From positions 1 to 64,000 of the forward strand of contig JAEUJW010000077.1 in assembly GCA_016793465.1 (NCBI GenBank): a DNA stretch of 64,000 nt, given 5' to 3'. The notes under the pieces were generated by a model. That model did not search any database. It was not told where the DNA came from and saw only the letters and a list, made by a program, of their open reading frames with translations. A program made the position numbers and the translations under genes. This document shows positions 43,587 through 51,839 of this stretch, in pieces. The first letter of the stretch is position 1; the number at the start of each line of letters is the position of its first letter. The stretch is from Myxococcales bacterium (lineage in GTDB: Bacteria > Myxococcota > Polyangia > Nannocystales > Nannocystaceae).

Positions 43587-44060
43587 ATGATTTGCGGACG
43601 AGCTGGTCGAACGGTCAGGTCGGGGGTTTGGCTGCTGGCGCTGGCGAGCTGTCAGGCGCCGACGACGAGCGAGCCCGCGGCGGCGAGGCCGGCGCAGGCG
43701 AGCGCGCAGGCGGCGGTGCGCTCGCTGGCGGAGGTCCCGCGCAGGACCCGTGGGGCGGGGGAGATCTACCTGCTGGCGCGCGGCGAGCAGGCGTTCCTCG
43801 GCAAGCTCGAGATGGCGCCCGGGGGCGAGGTGCCGGAGCACCGCGACGCGACCGAGGAGTACATCCACATCCTCGAGGGCGGGGGCACCTTCACGATCGA
43901 CGACAAGTCCTACGCGGTCGGACCGGGCACGACGATCTACATGCCGGCCGACGCGAAGGTCTCGTTCAAGAACGGGGACGCGAAGCTGGTGGCGATCCAG
44001 GTGTTCGCGGACCCGCAGCCGGCGGACAAGTACGACGCCTGGCAGCCGGTGGATCGATGA
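43587..44060 (+). CDS. Cupin-domain lipoprotein
   Basis: 157 residues. Signal peptide with lipobox LASC (Cys22), a short Ala/Pro linker and a single cupin barrel: PEHRDATEEYIHILEGGGTFTIDD carries the His/Glu metal-ligand pattern of motif 1, and VGPGTTIYMPADAKVSFKNGD fits motif 2, although its usual His is absent. It may bind a small ligand at the envelope. Divergent from the oxygenase gene. Confidence 0.8.
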   Translation: MICGRAGRTVRSGVWLLALASCQAPTTSEPAAARPAQASAQAAVRSLAEVPRRTRGAGEIYLLARGEQAFLGKLEMAPGGEVPEHRDATEEYIHILEGGGTFTIDDKSYAVGPGTTIYMPADAKVSFKNGDAKLVAIQVFADPQPADKYDAWQPVDR

Positions 44061-44101
44061 GCGCGGTCGGCCGACGCTGAAAGCCAGCGGCGGCGCCGCG
44101 G

Positions 44102-45658
44102 ATGCCCGAAGAGACAGGCCGGGCATTCGCCGCCGCGCTGGCGCAGGAACGGCGGGCTCGGGCGGCGCGGACGCCCTTGCGTGCGGGGCCCGGGCCGTCG
44201 AAGATCCCCGCGCCCGACTTGTCCGCGCAGATCCTCAGCATCGTCCTCGCTCTGGTCGCGCCGGCCCGCGAGGTCCCGGCCGCGGCGTCGCCCGAGGGGC
44301 CGCGGGACGACACGGCGGAGGAGCCCTCGCGCGGGCGCGCGGAGCCGGAGCTGCCGGCGGTCGCCGCCCCGAGGTCGGGCGTGCCGGCGCCGGCGCAGGC
44401 GGAGGCCGTGGGCTTCGGGGCGTTCGCGCCGACGGTGGCGGTGGCGGTGCCCGAGGAGGACGACGAGCTGGCGTTCGGCACGGCGGCGGCGATCCCCGAG
44501 ACGCGCGCGCCGAGGACCCCGGCGCAGCAGCGGCGCATGCTGCTCGGGCCCGGCAAGAAGGCGCGCAACCCGAACCACCGCTTCTTGCCGCTGCCGCACC
44601 TGAGCGCCCAGCCGGCGACGGGGGTGACGCTCGGCGGGTCGCTGACGTACTCGTACCGCCGGCGCGGCGAGGTGTTCAACCGCATCTGGCTGCTGGCGTG
44701 GTCGCGCATCTCGACGCGGCTGGTGCAGGACCACATCCTGCAGGGCCGCGTGCGCGACATGCTGGGGCGGCGCGAGGTGTTCCAGTTCGGGGCGATCGCG
44801 CAGACCGACCCGGTGTACCCGTTCTACGGGGTCAACAACCACGACAACCTCGCGGGCACCGAGCTGCACGGCCCCGAGCACTGGGTGAACATCAACAACT
44901 ACGCGGGCTGGCTGACCTACGAGCACCCGATCTGGCAGTACCAGCGGCCGCAGCGGGCGGTCGGCAACCTGCGCGTCTACTCGGGGATCTTCTACAACGT
45001 CGACGTCATCAAGGCCTACCAGGACAGCCAGCTGGCGCGCGAGTTCCCGGAGTCGCAGGGCGTGGTGCGCCGCGGGATCGTGCGCGCGGGCCTGACGTGG
45101 GACAGCCGCGACAACGACTGGAGCCCGCGCGAGGGCGGGCTGTCGGACGTGACGTTCGACGCGGTCGGCAAGTACACCGGGTCGACGCAGAGCTGGGGCC
45201 GCTTCCACGCGTCGACGCGGCACTACTGGTCGCTCGGCAGCAGCGACCTGGTGATCGCGCACCGGGCGACGTTCGACGCGCTGTGGGGCGACGTGCCGCT
45301 GGTGCCGCTCGGCGAGTTCGGCGGCCTGTTCCCCATCGACGGCTACGGCGGGGCGTACATCGGCCGCGGGTTCACGCGCAAGCGCTACATCGGCAACATC
45401 AAGGCGATGACGGCGCTCGAGCTGCGCTACATGCCGGTCGAGCTGAAGTTCGGCCGGCACACCCTGGGGATCGGGTGGGAGGGTTTCATCGAGCTCGGCA
45501 TGGTGTCGATGCGGGTCGCCGACATTTTTAAGCACGTGTACCCGAGCGGCGGGTCGGGCATCCTGCTGATCTGGGACCGCTTCGTGCCGCTGCGCGTGGA
45601 GGTCGCGGGCAGCCGCGAGGGCGCGGAGATCTACGTGCAGAGCGAGCACGCGTTCTGA
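44102..45658 (+). CDS. Omp85/BamA-type outer-membrane barrel protein
   Basis: 518 residues. An N-terminal region of about 155 residues is Ala/Pro/Glu-rich, with no clear POTRA domains. The rest resembles the surface-antigen (D15) barrel: VTLGGSLTYSYRRRGEVFN, NVDVIKAYQDSQ, the family signature RAGLTWDSRDNDWSPREGG, GYGGAYIGRGFTRKRYIG (RGF-type barrel motif) and a C-terminal Phe. May assemble or export surface proteins or lipids. The start is uncertain; ATG at 44102 is the first in frame, and a signal peptide may begin further in. Confidence 0.75.
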   Translation: MPEETGRAFAAALAQERRARAARTPLRAGPGPSKIPAPDLSAQILSIVLALVAPAREVPAAASPEGPRDDTAEEPSRGRAEPELPAVAAPRSGVPAPAQAEAVGFGAFAPTVAVAVPEEDDELAFGTAAAIPETRAPRTPAQQRRMLLGPGKKARNPNHRFLPLPHLSAQPATGVTLGGSLTYSYRRRGEVFNRIWLLAWSRISTRLVQDHILQGRVRDMLGRREVFQFGAIAQTDPVYPFYGVNNHDNLAGTELHGPEHWVNINNYAGWLTYEHPIWQYQRPQRAVGNLRVYSGIFYNVDVIKAYQDSQLAREFPESQGVVRRGIVRAGLTWDSRDNDWSPREGGLSDVTFDAVGKYTGSTQSWGRFHASTRHYWSLGSSDLVIAHRATFDALWGDVPLVPLGEFGGLFPIDGYGGAYIGRGFTRKRYIGNIKAMTALELRYMPVELKFGRHTLGIGWEGFIELGMVSMRVADIFKHVYPSGGSGILLIWDRFVPLRVEVAGSREGAEIYVQSEHAF

Positions 45659-45689
45659 GCGACGCGCGGCTTCGGCTGCGCACCTGCGG

Positions 45690-45695
45690 TACGAT
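45690..45695 (+). promoter_or_regulatory. -10 box TACGAT, leaderless start
   Basis: TACGAT ends seven bases before the ATG at 45703. An earlier in-frame ATG at 45694 overlaps the box, so it is unlikely to be used. Confidence 0.35.
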
Positions 45696-45702
45696 GCCGG
45701 CC

Positions 45703-47136
45703 ATGAGCTTGCGCGCGTGGACACTGGTGGGGTGTGCGGGGCTGGGGCTGGCGGGCTGCGGCGACGACGGGCAGTCGAGCGGCGACGGCGGTGGGTCGAT
45801 GACGATGACGTCGATGACGGCGGCGACGACGGCGTCGACCGGGCCGGCGGCGCCGACCACGGGGGACGGCGAGGCGTCGGCGGGCACCGGGGGCGCGGCG
45901 AGCTCGAGCACCGGCGGCGCGCCGACGGCGACGGGCGAGTCGAGCGGCACGGCGGGCGAGGCGACGAGCTCCACCGGGGTCGGCGAGAACCACCCGCCGG
46001 TGTGGGAGTCGACGCCGATGACGGACATCGTGCTCGAGGACATCTACGAGACGCTGTTCGAACCGGGGCAGATCTTCCTGTCGTCGTCGCGGACCGACGA
46101 GATCCGGGTGTACGACAGCAACAGCCTGATGTTCATCGAGGCGTGGACGCACCCGGAGTTCAGCAAGGTGGCGTCGGACCTGTACACCTACGGGCCGAAC
46201 GGGGCGGCCTTCAACGAGCGCGGCAACCTGGTGGTCGCGGCCTACGAGACGTTCGTCGAGTTCAGCGACTACGGGGTCGAGTACTCGGTGTACCCCAAGG
46301 AGTCGGCGGAGGCGACCGAGAACCTGATCTTCGATCGGCTCGGCAACCTGTACACGACGACGTCGACGGGCGGGTCGGAGCGGCTGCAGCAGTACGCGGC
46401 GGCCGACTACGCGTTCCTGAAGACCATCCCGCTGCCGGACGGGGCGGGCCAGCTGACGGGCATCACGTTCGACGGCTACGGGCGGCTGTACCTGGCCAGC
46501 CAGACCGACAACACCATCCACGTGTCGGGCCCGCCGGACGCCGACTTCAGCGTGTTCACGTGGACGGAGACGCTGAGCGGGGCGGGCAACCCGGGCAACT
46601 TCGAGGGGCTGCAGTTCAACAAGACCGGCGAGCTGATCGCGGCCGCGGGCGACCTCGTGCGCTACGACGTGTTCAACAACAGCAAGCTCGGGACCTTCGA
46701 CGACCCGGGCGACGCCTTCCCGGTGCCGCTGCGCGTCGACAACGAGGGCAACATCTACACGGCCGACTACGAGAACGGCTCGGGCACCGCGCCGGCGGAC
46801 ATCTTCAAGTTCGCGCCCGACGGGCAGTTCCTGACCAAGGCCAACGACCCGGGGCTGTTCGGGCCGTTCGGGCTGGCGCTGTCGGGCACGGTGCTGGCCG
46901 GCGACCCGCCGGTGCTGTGGTCGTACGTGCTGGCGGCGAGCGACCCGGACGGCGACGAGCTGACGTACGCGCTGTTGTCCGGGCCGATGGACATGGTGCT
47001 CGAGGCGGACACCGACACCCTGCGCTGGTACGTCACCAGCGAGGACATCGGCGATCACGAGGTCGTGCTGAGCGTCGACGACGGCCACGGGGCGGTGGTC
47101 GAGCAGATGTTCACGCTGTCGGTCACGGCGGCGTGA
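45703..47136 (+). CDS. Lipoprotein with beta-propeller inside a cadherin-like domain
   Basis: 477 residues. Lipobox LAGC (Cys19), a Ser/Thr/Gly linker to about residue 105, then NHPPVWESTP, the normal start of a dystroglycan-type cadherin/Ig-like domain. This is followed by about 300 residues of NHL-like propeller repeats (FDRLGNLYTTTSTGG, FDGYGRLYLASQTDN, VDNEGNIYTADYENG). The C-terminus returns to the Ig-like pattern: VLAASDPDGDELTYALLSG and LSVDDGHGAVVEQMFTLSV. Surface protein of unknown ligand. Confidence 0.72.
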   Translation: MSLRAWTLVGCAGLGLAGCGDDGQSSGDGGGSMTMTSMTAATTASTGPAAPTTGDGEASAGTGGAASSSTGGAPTATGESSGTAGEATSSTGVGENHPPVWESTPMTDIVLEDIYETLFEPGQIFLSSSRTDEIRVYDSNSLMFIEAWTHPEFSKVASDLYTYGPNGAAFNERGNLVVAAYETFVEFSDYGVEYSVYPKESAEATENLIFDRLGNLYTTTSTGGSERLQQYAAADYAFLKTIPLPDGAGQLTGITFDGYGRLYLASQTDNTIHVSGPPDADFSVFTWTETLSGAGNPGNFEGLQFNKTGELIAAAGDLVRYDVFNNSKLGTFDDPGDAFPVPLRVDNEGNIYTADYENGSGTAPADIFKFAPDGQFLTKANDPGLFGPFGLALSGTVLAGDPPVLWSYVLAASDPDGDELTYALLSGPMDMVLEADTDTLRWYVTSEDIGDHEVVLSVDDGHGAVVEQMFTLSVTAA

Positions 47137-47149
47137 GGCCCGGCGGCGC

Positions 47150-49180
47150 TCAGTGCTGCGCGGGGTCGTCGCACTCGTGGTAGCCGGCGGGGTTGTAGCG
47201 GAACACCGGGCAGACCGCGGAGAGCTCGACGACCTGCGCGCCCTCGCCGAGGATCGTCCGCACCTTCAGCCTGTCGATGTCGGCCGACGACCTGTCGGGG
47301 TAGTCGCCGACGAGCACGCGGATGAGGTACTTGCCGCGGGTCGTGAACTGGTCGCGCACGATCCACGGCCGGTGCTCGCTCGTCAGCAGCACCTTGCGCG
47401 CGTTCGCCTCGGCGTCTTGCGGGCGATCGTCGGCCGAGACGCGGATCGCGTAGCGCGCGCGAGAGTGGTCGGTCCGCAGCACGGCGGGCAGCGGATCCTC
47501 GAGGCCCGGCGACGCGACGCGCGCCGCCGGGGTGTTCACGTCGGGTGCGACGACGTTGAGCGAGGTCGTCGGTCGGGTCGGGGCGGTCGGCGCGGCGCCC
47601 GTCGACGTCCAGACGCCGTAGCCGGCGACGAGGACGAGGCCGAGGCCGCCGCAGGCCATCCACGTCGAGCGCACGACGGTCTGTCTGCGGCGCTGCGCGG
47701 CGTCGACGTGGCGCACGGACTCCTGGAGGGCGGCGCAGAAGCCGAGCATCGAGCCGTAGCGGTCGTGCGGCTCCCACGAGGTCGCGCGGCGCAGCACGTC
47801 GCGCAGCTCGCGGGGGCAGCGGAGGCCGGCGATGAAGGCGAGGGGGTCGCGCTTGTCGTGGCGGGTCGGCTCGTGGCCGGCGATCGCGGCGGCCATGGTC
47901 AACGCGAGGCTGTACTCGTCGGAGCGGCCGTCGGCGTCCTGCGGGCGGTCGAGCGCCTCGGGGGCGGCGTAGGCGACGGTGCCCATGGCGCCCGGGCGCG
48001 TGCCGCCCTCGACGTAGAGGTCGCGGACCAGGTCGAAGTCGATCAGCTTGGCGTGGCCGTGGCCGTCGATGAGGATGTTGGCCGGCTTGATGTCGCGGTG
48101 GATGCACTGGCGCTCGTGGGCGTAGACCAGCGCGCTGCCGATCTCGAGGCCGTAGGTGACGATGGCCCGCCACGACAGGGTGTGCTCGAGGGCGTAGTCC
48201 AGCAGCGTGCGGCCGCGGACGTAGTCCATCACGAAGAATCGATAGCCGTGCCAGACGACGCAGGCGTCGAGCACCTCGACGATGGCCGGGTGGCGGAACT
48301 GCGACATGAGGCGCGCGCCGCGGAAGAACCGGTCGTGGATCACGAGGTCGCCGGCGTAGCGCTCGTGGAGGATCTTGAGGGCGACCTCGCGGCCGCTGGC
48401 GCTCTCGCGGGCGCGCCAGACGGTGGCGAACGTGCCCTGCCCGAGCCACTCCTCGAGCAGGAAGCGGCCCTCGGCGAGGTGGTCGCCGGCCTTCAGGTTC
48501 TGCCCGGTGAGCCAGCGGCCGCTGGTGTCGACGGCCATCGGCGCCTCGAGGCGGGAGCCGGGCGGCGGCAGCAGGTGGAGGTCCGCGAGGCGCACGCCGC
48601 CGCGGGCGCGGATCTGCGGGCTGTGGGCGTACTCGGGCCAGTCGATCTGCAGGCGGGTCCTGGCCAGGACGAACGCCTCCTGCAGGGAGCGGCCGCTGCC
48701 GACGGCCTGATAGAAGGCGGCCGCGAAGGCGACGGCGACCTCGTCGCGGACGCTGGCGTTCATACCGATCGCGCAGTCGACGACCTCGCTCAGCAGGTCG
48801 AGCTGGGCCGCGGAGTGGCACGCGTTGAGCAGCACGGTGCGCACGCGGACGACGTCGCGATTGATGACACGCAGGATGCCGGCGAGCGCCTCGGGTGTGG
48901 CGAGGCCGCGGCCGTTGTGCGACGACTCGAGGATCACGCCGTGCGGCAGGCCGTGGCCGCTGAAGTGGATGACGTGGGGGGCGCGCTCGAGGAGGGCGCG
49001 CTGGAGGTCGTCGGCGCTGGCCGCCCAGCAGGCGTCGACGACGATGCCCTCGCGGTGCGGCGAGTCGCGGATCTTGCGGTCGATCTCCTTGACCTCCGCG
49101 TCGAAGCGGATGCGCTCGGTCGTCGAGGGGTTGGCGGTTATAAAAAGGATCCTCAGCGCAGGTGGTCGTGCGGCCGGCAT
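47150..49180 (-). CDS. CHAT protease-like domain fused to Ser/Thr kinase, TM and SPOR-like domain
   Basis: 676 residues. Residues 1-205 are a CHAT (caspase-HetF) domain with His76 in HFSGHGLPHG and Cys121 in LLNACHSA. Residues about 240-490 are a Ser/Thr kinase: GQGTFATV (247-254), Lys269 in VALKIL, HRDIKPAN (361-368), DFD at 381-383 where DFG is usual, and APEAL. A TM segment at 508-523 precedes a linker and a SPOR-like C-terminal part (RYAIRVSADDRPQDAEAN, KYLIRVLVGDYPDRSSAD). It could couple peptidoglycan or stress sensing to phosphorylation and proteolysis. Confidence 0.85.
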   Translation of the reverse strand: MPAARPPALRILFITANPSTTERIRFDAEVKEIDRKIRDSPHREGIVVDACWAASADDLQRALLERAPHVIHFSGHGLPHGVILESSHNGRGLATPEALAGILRVINRDVVRVRTVLLNACHSAAQLDLLSEVVDCAIGMNASVRDEVAVAFAAAFYQAVGSGRSLQEAFVLARTRLQIDWPEYAHSPQIRARGGVRLADLHLLPPPGSRLEAPMAVDTSGRWLTGQNLKAGDHLAEGRFLLEEWLGQGTFATVWRARESASGREVALKILHERYAGDLVIHDRFFRGARLMSQFRHPAIVEVLDACVVWHGYRFFVMDYVRGRTLLDYALEHTLSWRAIVTYGLEIGSALVYAHERQCIHRDIKPANILIDGHGHAKLIDFDLVRDLYVEGGTRPGAMGTVAYAAPEALDRPQDADGRSDEYSLALTMAAAIAGHEPTRHDKRDPLAFIAGLRCPRELRDVLRRATSWEPHDRYGSMLGFCAALQESVRHVDAAQRRRQTVVRSTWMACGGLGLVLVAGYGVWTSTGAAPTAPTRPTTSLNVVAPDVNTPAARVASPGLEDPLPAVLRTDHSRARYAIRVSADDRPQDAEANARKVLLTSEHRPWIVRDQFTTRGKYLIRVLVGDYPDRSSADIDRLKVRTILGEGAQVVELSAVCPVFRYNPAGYHECDDPAQH

Positions 49181-49187
49181 TCGCGCG

Positions 49188-49193
49188 AGGCTA
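49188..49193 (-). promoter_or_regulatory. -10 box TAGCCT, leaderless start
   Basis: On the minus strand TAGCCT ends seven bases before the ATG of the CHAT-kinase gene. Confidence 0.4.
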
Positions 49194-49272
49194 TCACGGG
49201 GGATCGCGGCCCCGCGCGGACGCGAGCGGGGCCGGACGAACGCCGTTCCTCCGGGCCGTGCGCCGCGTGGCT

Positions 49273-49968
49273 TCAGTCCTCGCTGCGGCTGAAGGCGCCG
49301 GCGCGGAGCAGGTAGTAGAGCAGGGTGAGGATCGAGGAGACGGCGGCGGCGAGGTAGGTGAGGAAGGCGGCGTCGAGCACGGCGCCGGCGTGGGGCCGCT
49401 CCTGCGGGCGGACGATGCCGGCGCGGACCATGAGGGCCTTGGCGCGGGCGCTGGCGTTCCACTCGACGGGCAGGGTGACGAGGGCGAACACCACGGCGGC
49501 GCTGAACAGGGCGATGCCGAGGTAGACGAGGGCGGCGGCGTGGAGCACGAACCCGGCGGTCAGCACGATCCACGACAGGCTGCTGCCGAGCTGCGTGACC
49601 GGCACCAGCGCCGAGCGCCACATCAGCGGGCGGTAGCCCTCGGCGTGCTGGAGCGCGTGGCCGGCCTCGTGACAGGCCACGCCGACCGCGGCCAGCGAGC
49701 GGCCGTAATAGACGTCCTCCGAGAGGCGCAGGGTGCGGTCGCCCGGGTCGTAGTGGTCGGACAGGAAGCCGCGCGTGGGCTCGATGTGCACGCCGCGCAG
49801 GCCCTCCGCGGCGAGCATGCGCGCGGCCGCCTCGGCGCCGGTGACGTGGGTCGAGGGGGCGACCTCGGCGTACTCACGGAACGTGCTGCGGGTCCTCCAG
49901 CTGGCGTAGAGCGCGAGCAGGAGGCCGGGCAGGGCGAACATGAAGTAGACGGGATCGAAGCCGATCAT
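49273..49968 (-). CDS. Membrane zinc metallopeptidase (YugP type)
   Basis: 231 residues. One N-terminal membrane helix (VYFMFALPGLLLALYASW), the zinc motif HEAGHALQH in the middle and three more helices to the end; LSEDVYYGRSLAAVGVACHEAGHA fits the neutral zinc metallopeptidase 2 family. Role in most bacteria is unknown. The ATG has a strong ribosome-binding site (GGAGGAGG), so this gene has a normal leader. Confidence 0.9.
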   Translation of the reverse strand: MIGFDPVYFMFALPGLLLALYASWRTRSTFREYAEVAPSTHVTGAEAAARMLAAEGLRGVHIEPTRGFLSDHYDPGDRTLRLSEDVYYGRSLAAVGVACHEAGHALQHAEGYRPLMWRSALVPVTQLGSSLSWIVLTAGFVLHAAALVYLGIALFSAAVVFALVTLPVEWNASARAKALMVRAGIVRPQERPHAGAVLDAAFLTYLAAAVSSILTLLYYLLRAGAFSRSED

Positions 49969-50161
49969 GGTGGTTCCTCCTCCCGGCGCTCGCGGGTGGG
50001 GCGCGGGGGGCGACGCGCACGAGCGTGGGCTCGCGGTCGGTGCAGCTTCATTTAATTATGGGGCGCGGACAGTCAAGCGGCGGGCCGGGGGCGGCGGCGG
50101 AGCAGGCGCGCGGGCAGCAGCAAGCGTGCGGCCGGCGGCGGCGGACGCGGTCGGGGCGGCG
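49969..50161. other. Intergenic region, no gene seen
   Basis: G+C-rich apart from a TTTAATTAT islet near 50051, which may be part of a promoter for the zinc peptidase gene on the minus strand. Confidence 0.3.
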
Positions 50162-50743
50162 TCAGCCGGGGTCGTCGCGGGTGGCGAGCAGGGCGAGGGC
50201 GGGGCCGAGGGCCCAGCCGAGGGGCAAGACGCCGAGCAGGAAGGCGGCGACGTCGAGGCCGAGGGCGGCGGGGCGGACGTCCCAGAAGCCCCACCACAGC
50301 GGGGCGCCGGCGAGGCTGGCGGTCGCGCCGGCGAGGCCGACGACGGCGAGCACGCGGCGAGCGGCGACGCGGACCGGCATGCCGACGAGGCGACGCACGA
50401 GCACGACGCTGGTGACGAGCAGCGCGCCGGGCCCGAGCACGAACACGCCGGCGACGGCGACGAGGTCGCTGCGGGTCAGCATGGAGATCGGCACGAGCAT
50501 CAGCAGGGTGACGCAGACGAGGCTCAGGCTGGCGGGGAGGCCGAGCGCGGCGGCCGTGGCCCGGCCGAGGCGATCGCGGGCGAGGGCGACGACGAGGAAA
50601 GGAGGCAGGCCGAGGGCGGCGACCACGAGCGACCAGCCGGCGTAGTCGTCGCTGCCGGGGCGGGCGAACAGCTCGAGGAACAGGCAGACGGCCAGCGCCG
50701 CGTAGGCGAGGCCGGCGAACACGAGGCGCGAGGTCCGGGGCAC
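50162..50743 (-). CDS. Predicted membrane protein, about six helices
   Basis: 193 residues, mostly hydrophobic (LVFAGLAYAALAVCLFLELFA, PASLSLVCVTLLMLVPISML, VAVAGVFVLGPGALLVTSVVL, VVGLAGATASLAG, LDVAAFLLGVLPLGWALGPALALLA). I recognise no family. It starts with GTG seven bases after TATCCT, so the transcript is probably leaderless. Confidence 0.65.
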   Translation of the reverse strand: MPRTSRLVFAGLAYAALAVCLFLELFARPGSDDYAGWSLVVAALGLPPFLVVALARDRLGRATAAALGLPASLSLVCVTLLMLVPISMLTRSDLVAVAGVFVLGPGALLVTSVVLVRRLVGMPVRVAARRVLAVVGLAGATASLAGAPLWWGFWDVRPAALGLDVAAFLLGVLPLGWALGPALALLATRDDPG

Positions 50744-50750
50744 CGATCGC

Positions 50751-50756
50751 AGGATA
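50751..50756 (-). promoter_or_regulatory. -10 box TATCCT, leaderless start
   Basis: On the minus strand TATCCT ends seven bases before the GTG of the membrane-protein gene, the same box and spacing as at 24213. Confidence 0.4.
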
Positions 50757-50892
50757 GCGGAGGCCGGGGGGCACGGTCTGATGGTGAGCGCGCGCGAGCG
50801 AGCGTATGCGATCGCGCGCGCGGACGAACGTTGCCACTGCAGCGATCGTCGGCGACGATCGCGGGCTCACCGGGACAGGGGGCGCGAGGTCT

Positions 50893-51801
50893 ATGGCGCG
50901 TGCGAAGGAGACGATCGGCGTCGGCGATCACAGCATCGAGCTGAGCAGCCAGGACAAGGAGATGTACCCCGCCGACGGGATCACCAAGGGCGACCTGGTG
51001 ACGTACTACCTCGAGGTCGCGGCGACGATGCTGCCGTACCTCGAGGGCCGGCCGATCACGGTGCAGCGCTACACCTCGGGGATCGGGCGCCCGGGTTTCG
51101 TGCAGAAAGAGGCGGGCGAGCACTACCCCGACTGGATCCCGCGGGTGACGGTGCCGAAGTCCGACGGCGGGGCCACGCACTACCCGCTGATCGAGGACGC
51201 GGCCGCGCTGATCTACCTGGTCAACCAGAACTGCATCGTCTTCCACACCGTCACGGTGCGGCGCGAGCGGCTGGCCCACCCGGACCTGTTCGTGATGGAC
51301 CTCGACCCGTCCGACGACGACTTTAATAAGGTGCGCCGCGGGGCGCTCCTATTAAAGGAGCTGTTCGAGGAGATCGGGCTGGTGCCGTTCGTGAAGACCA
51401 CGGGGTCGCGCGGGCTGCACGTGGTCGCGCCGATCGTGCCGGAGCAGGACACCGTCGCGGCCGAGGCGCTGGCGCGCACGCTGGCCAGCCGAGTGTGCGC
51501 GCGGGCGCCGGACACGTTTACCACGGACATCTCGAAGAAGAAGCGGGGCGACCGGGTGTTCGTCGACTACCTGCGCAACGGCTACATGCAGACGGCGGCG
51601 GCGCCGTACAGCCTGCGGGCGATCGACGGGGCGCCGGCGGCCACGCCGGTGACCTGGGCGGAGCTCGCGGACGAGTCGCTGACGGCGCGCAGCTACAACC
51701 TGCGCAACATGGCGGAGCGGCTGCGCAAGGTCGGCGACCCGTGGCGCGGCATGTGGAGGCACGCGCGCTCGCTGATCGCGGCGAGCGAGCGGCTGCGCTG
51801 A
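50893..51801 (+). CDS. LigD-type polymerase/primase domain protein
   Basis: 302 residues, a stand-alone polymerase domain of bacterial non-homologous end joining. Catalytic Asp136 and Asp138 in VMDLDPSDDDF, TTGSRGLHVV (169-178; His176) and the N-terminal RPITVQRYTSGIGRPGFVQK are clear. No ligase, 3'-phosphoesterase or Ku is encoded in or next to it. It fills or extends DNA ends, with preference for ribonucleotides in the family. Followed after 38 bases by a PARG-like gene. Confidence 0.9.
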   Translation: MARAKETIGVGDHSIELSSQDKEMYPADGITKGDLVTYYLEVAATMLPYLEGRPITVQRYTSGIGRPGFVQKEAGEHYPDWIPRVTVPKSDGGATHYPLIEDAAALIYLVNQNCIVFHTVTVRRERLAHPDLFVMDLDPSDDDFNKVRRGALLLKELFEEIGLVPFVKTTGSRGLHVVAPIVPEQDTVAAEALARTLASRVCARAPDTFTTDISKKKRGDRVFVDYLRNGYMQTAAAPYSLRAIDGAPAATPVTWAELADESLTARSYNLRNMAERLRKVGDPWRGMWRHARSLIAASERLR

Positions 51802-51839
51802 GGCTGGACGGCGGGCGGGGTTTTGGCGATGCTGCCGCG

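Noticed and set aside
48657..48670. 14-base palindrome GTCCTGGCCAGGAC inside the CHAT-kinase gene
   Set aside because: It lies in sequence coding for conserved CHAT helices with normal codons and lacks the N4 loop of the dispersed family; a single case.
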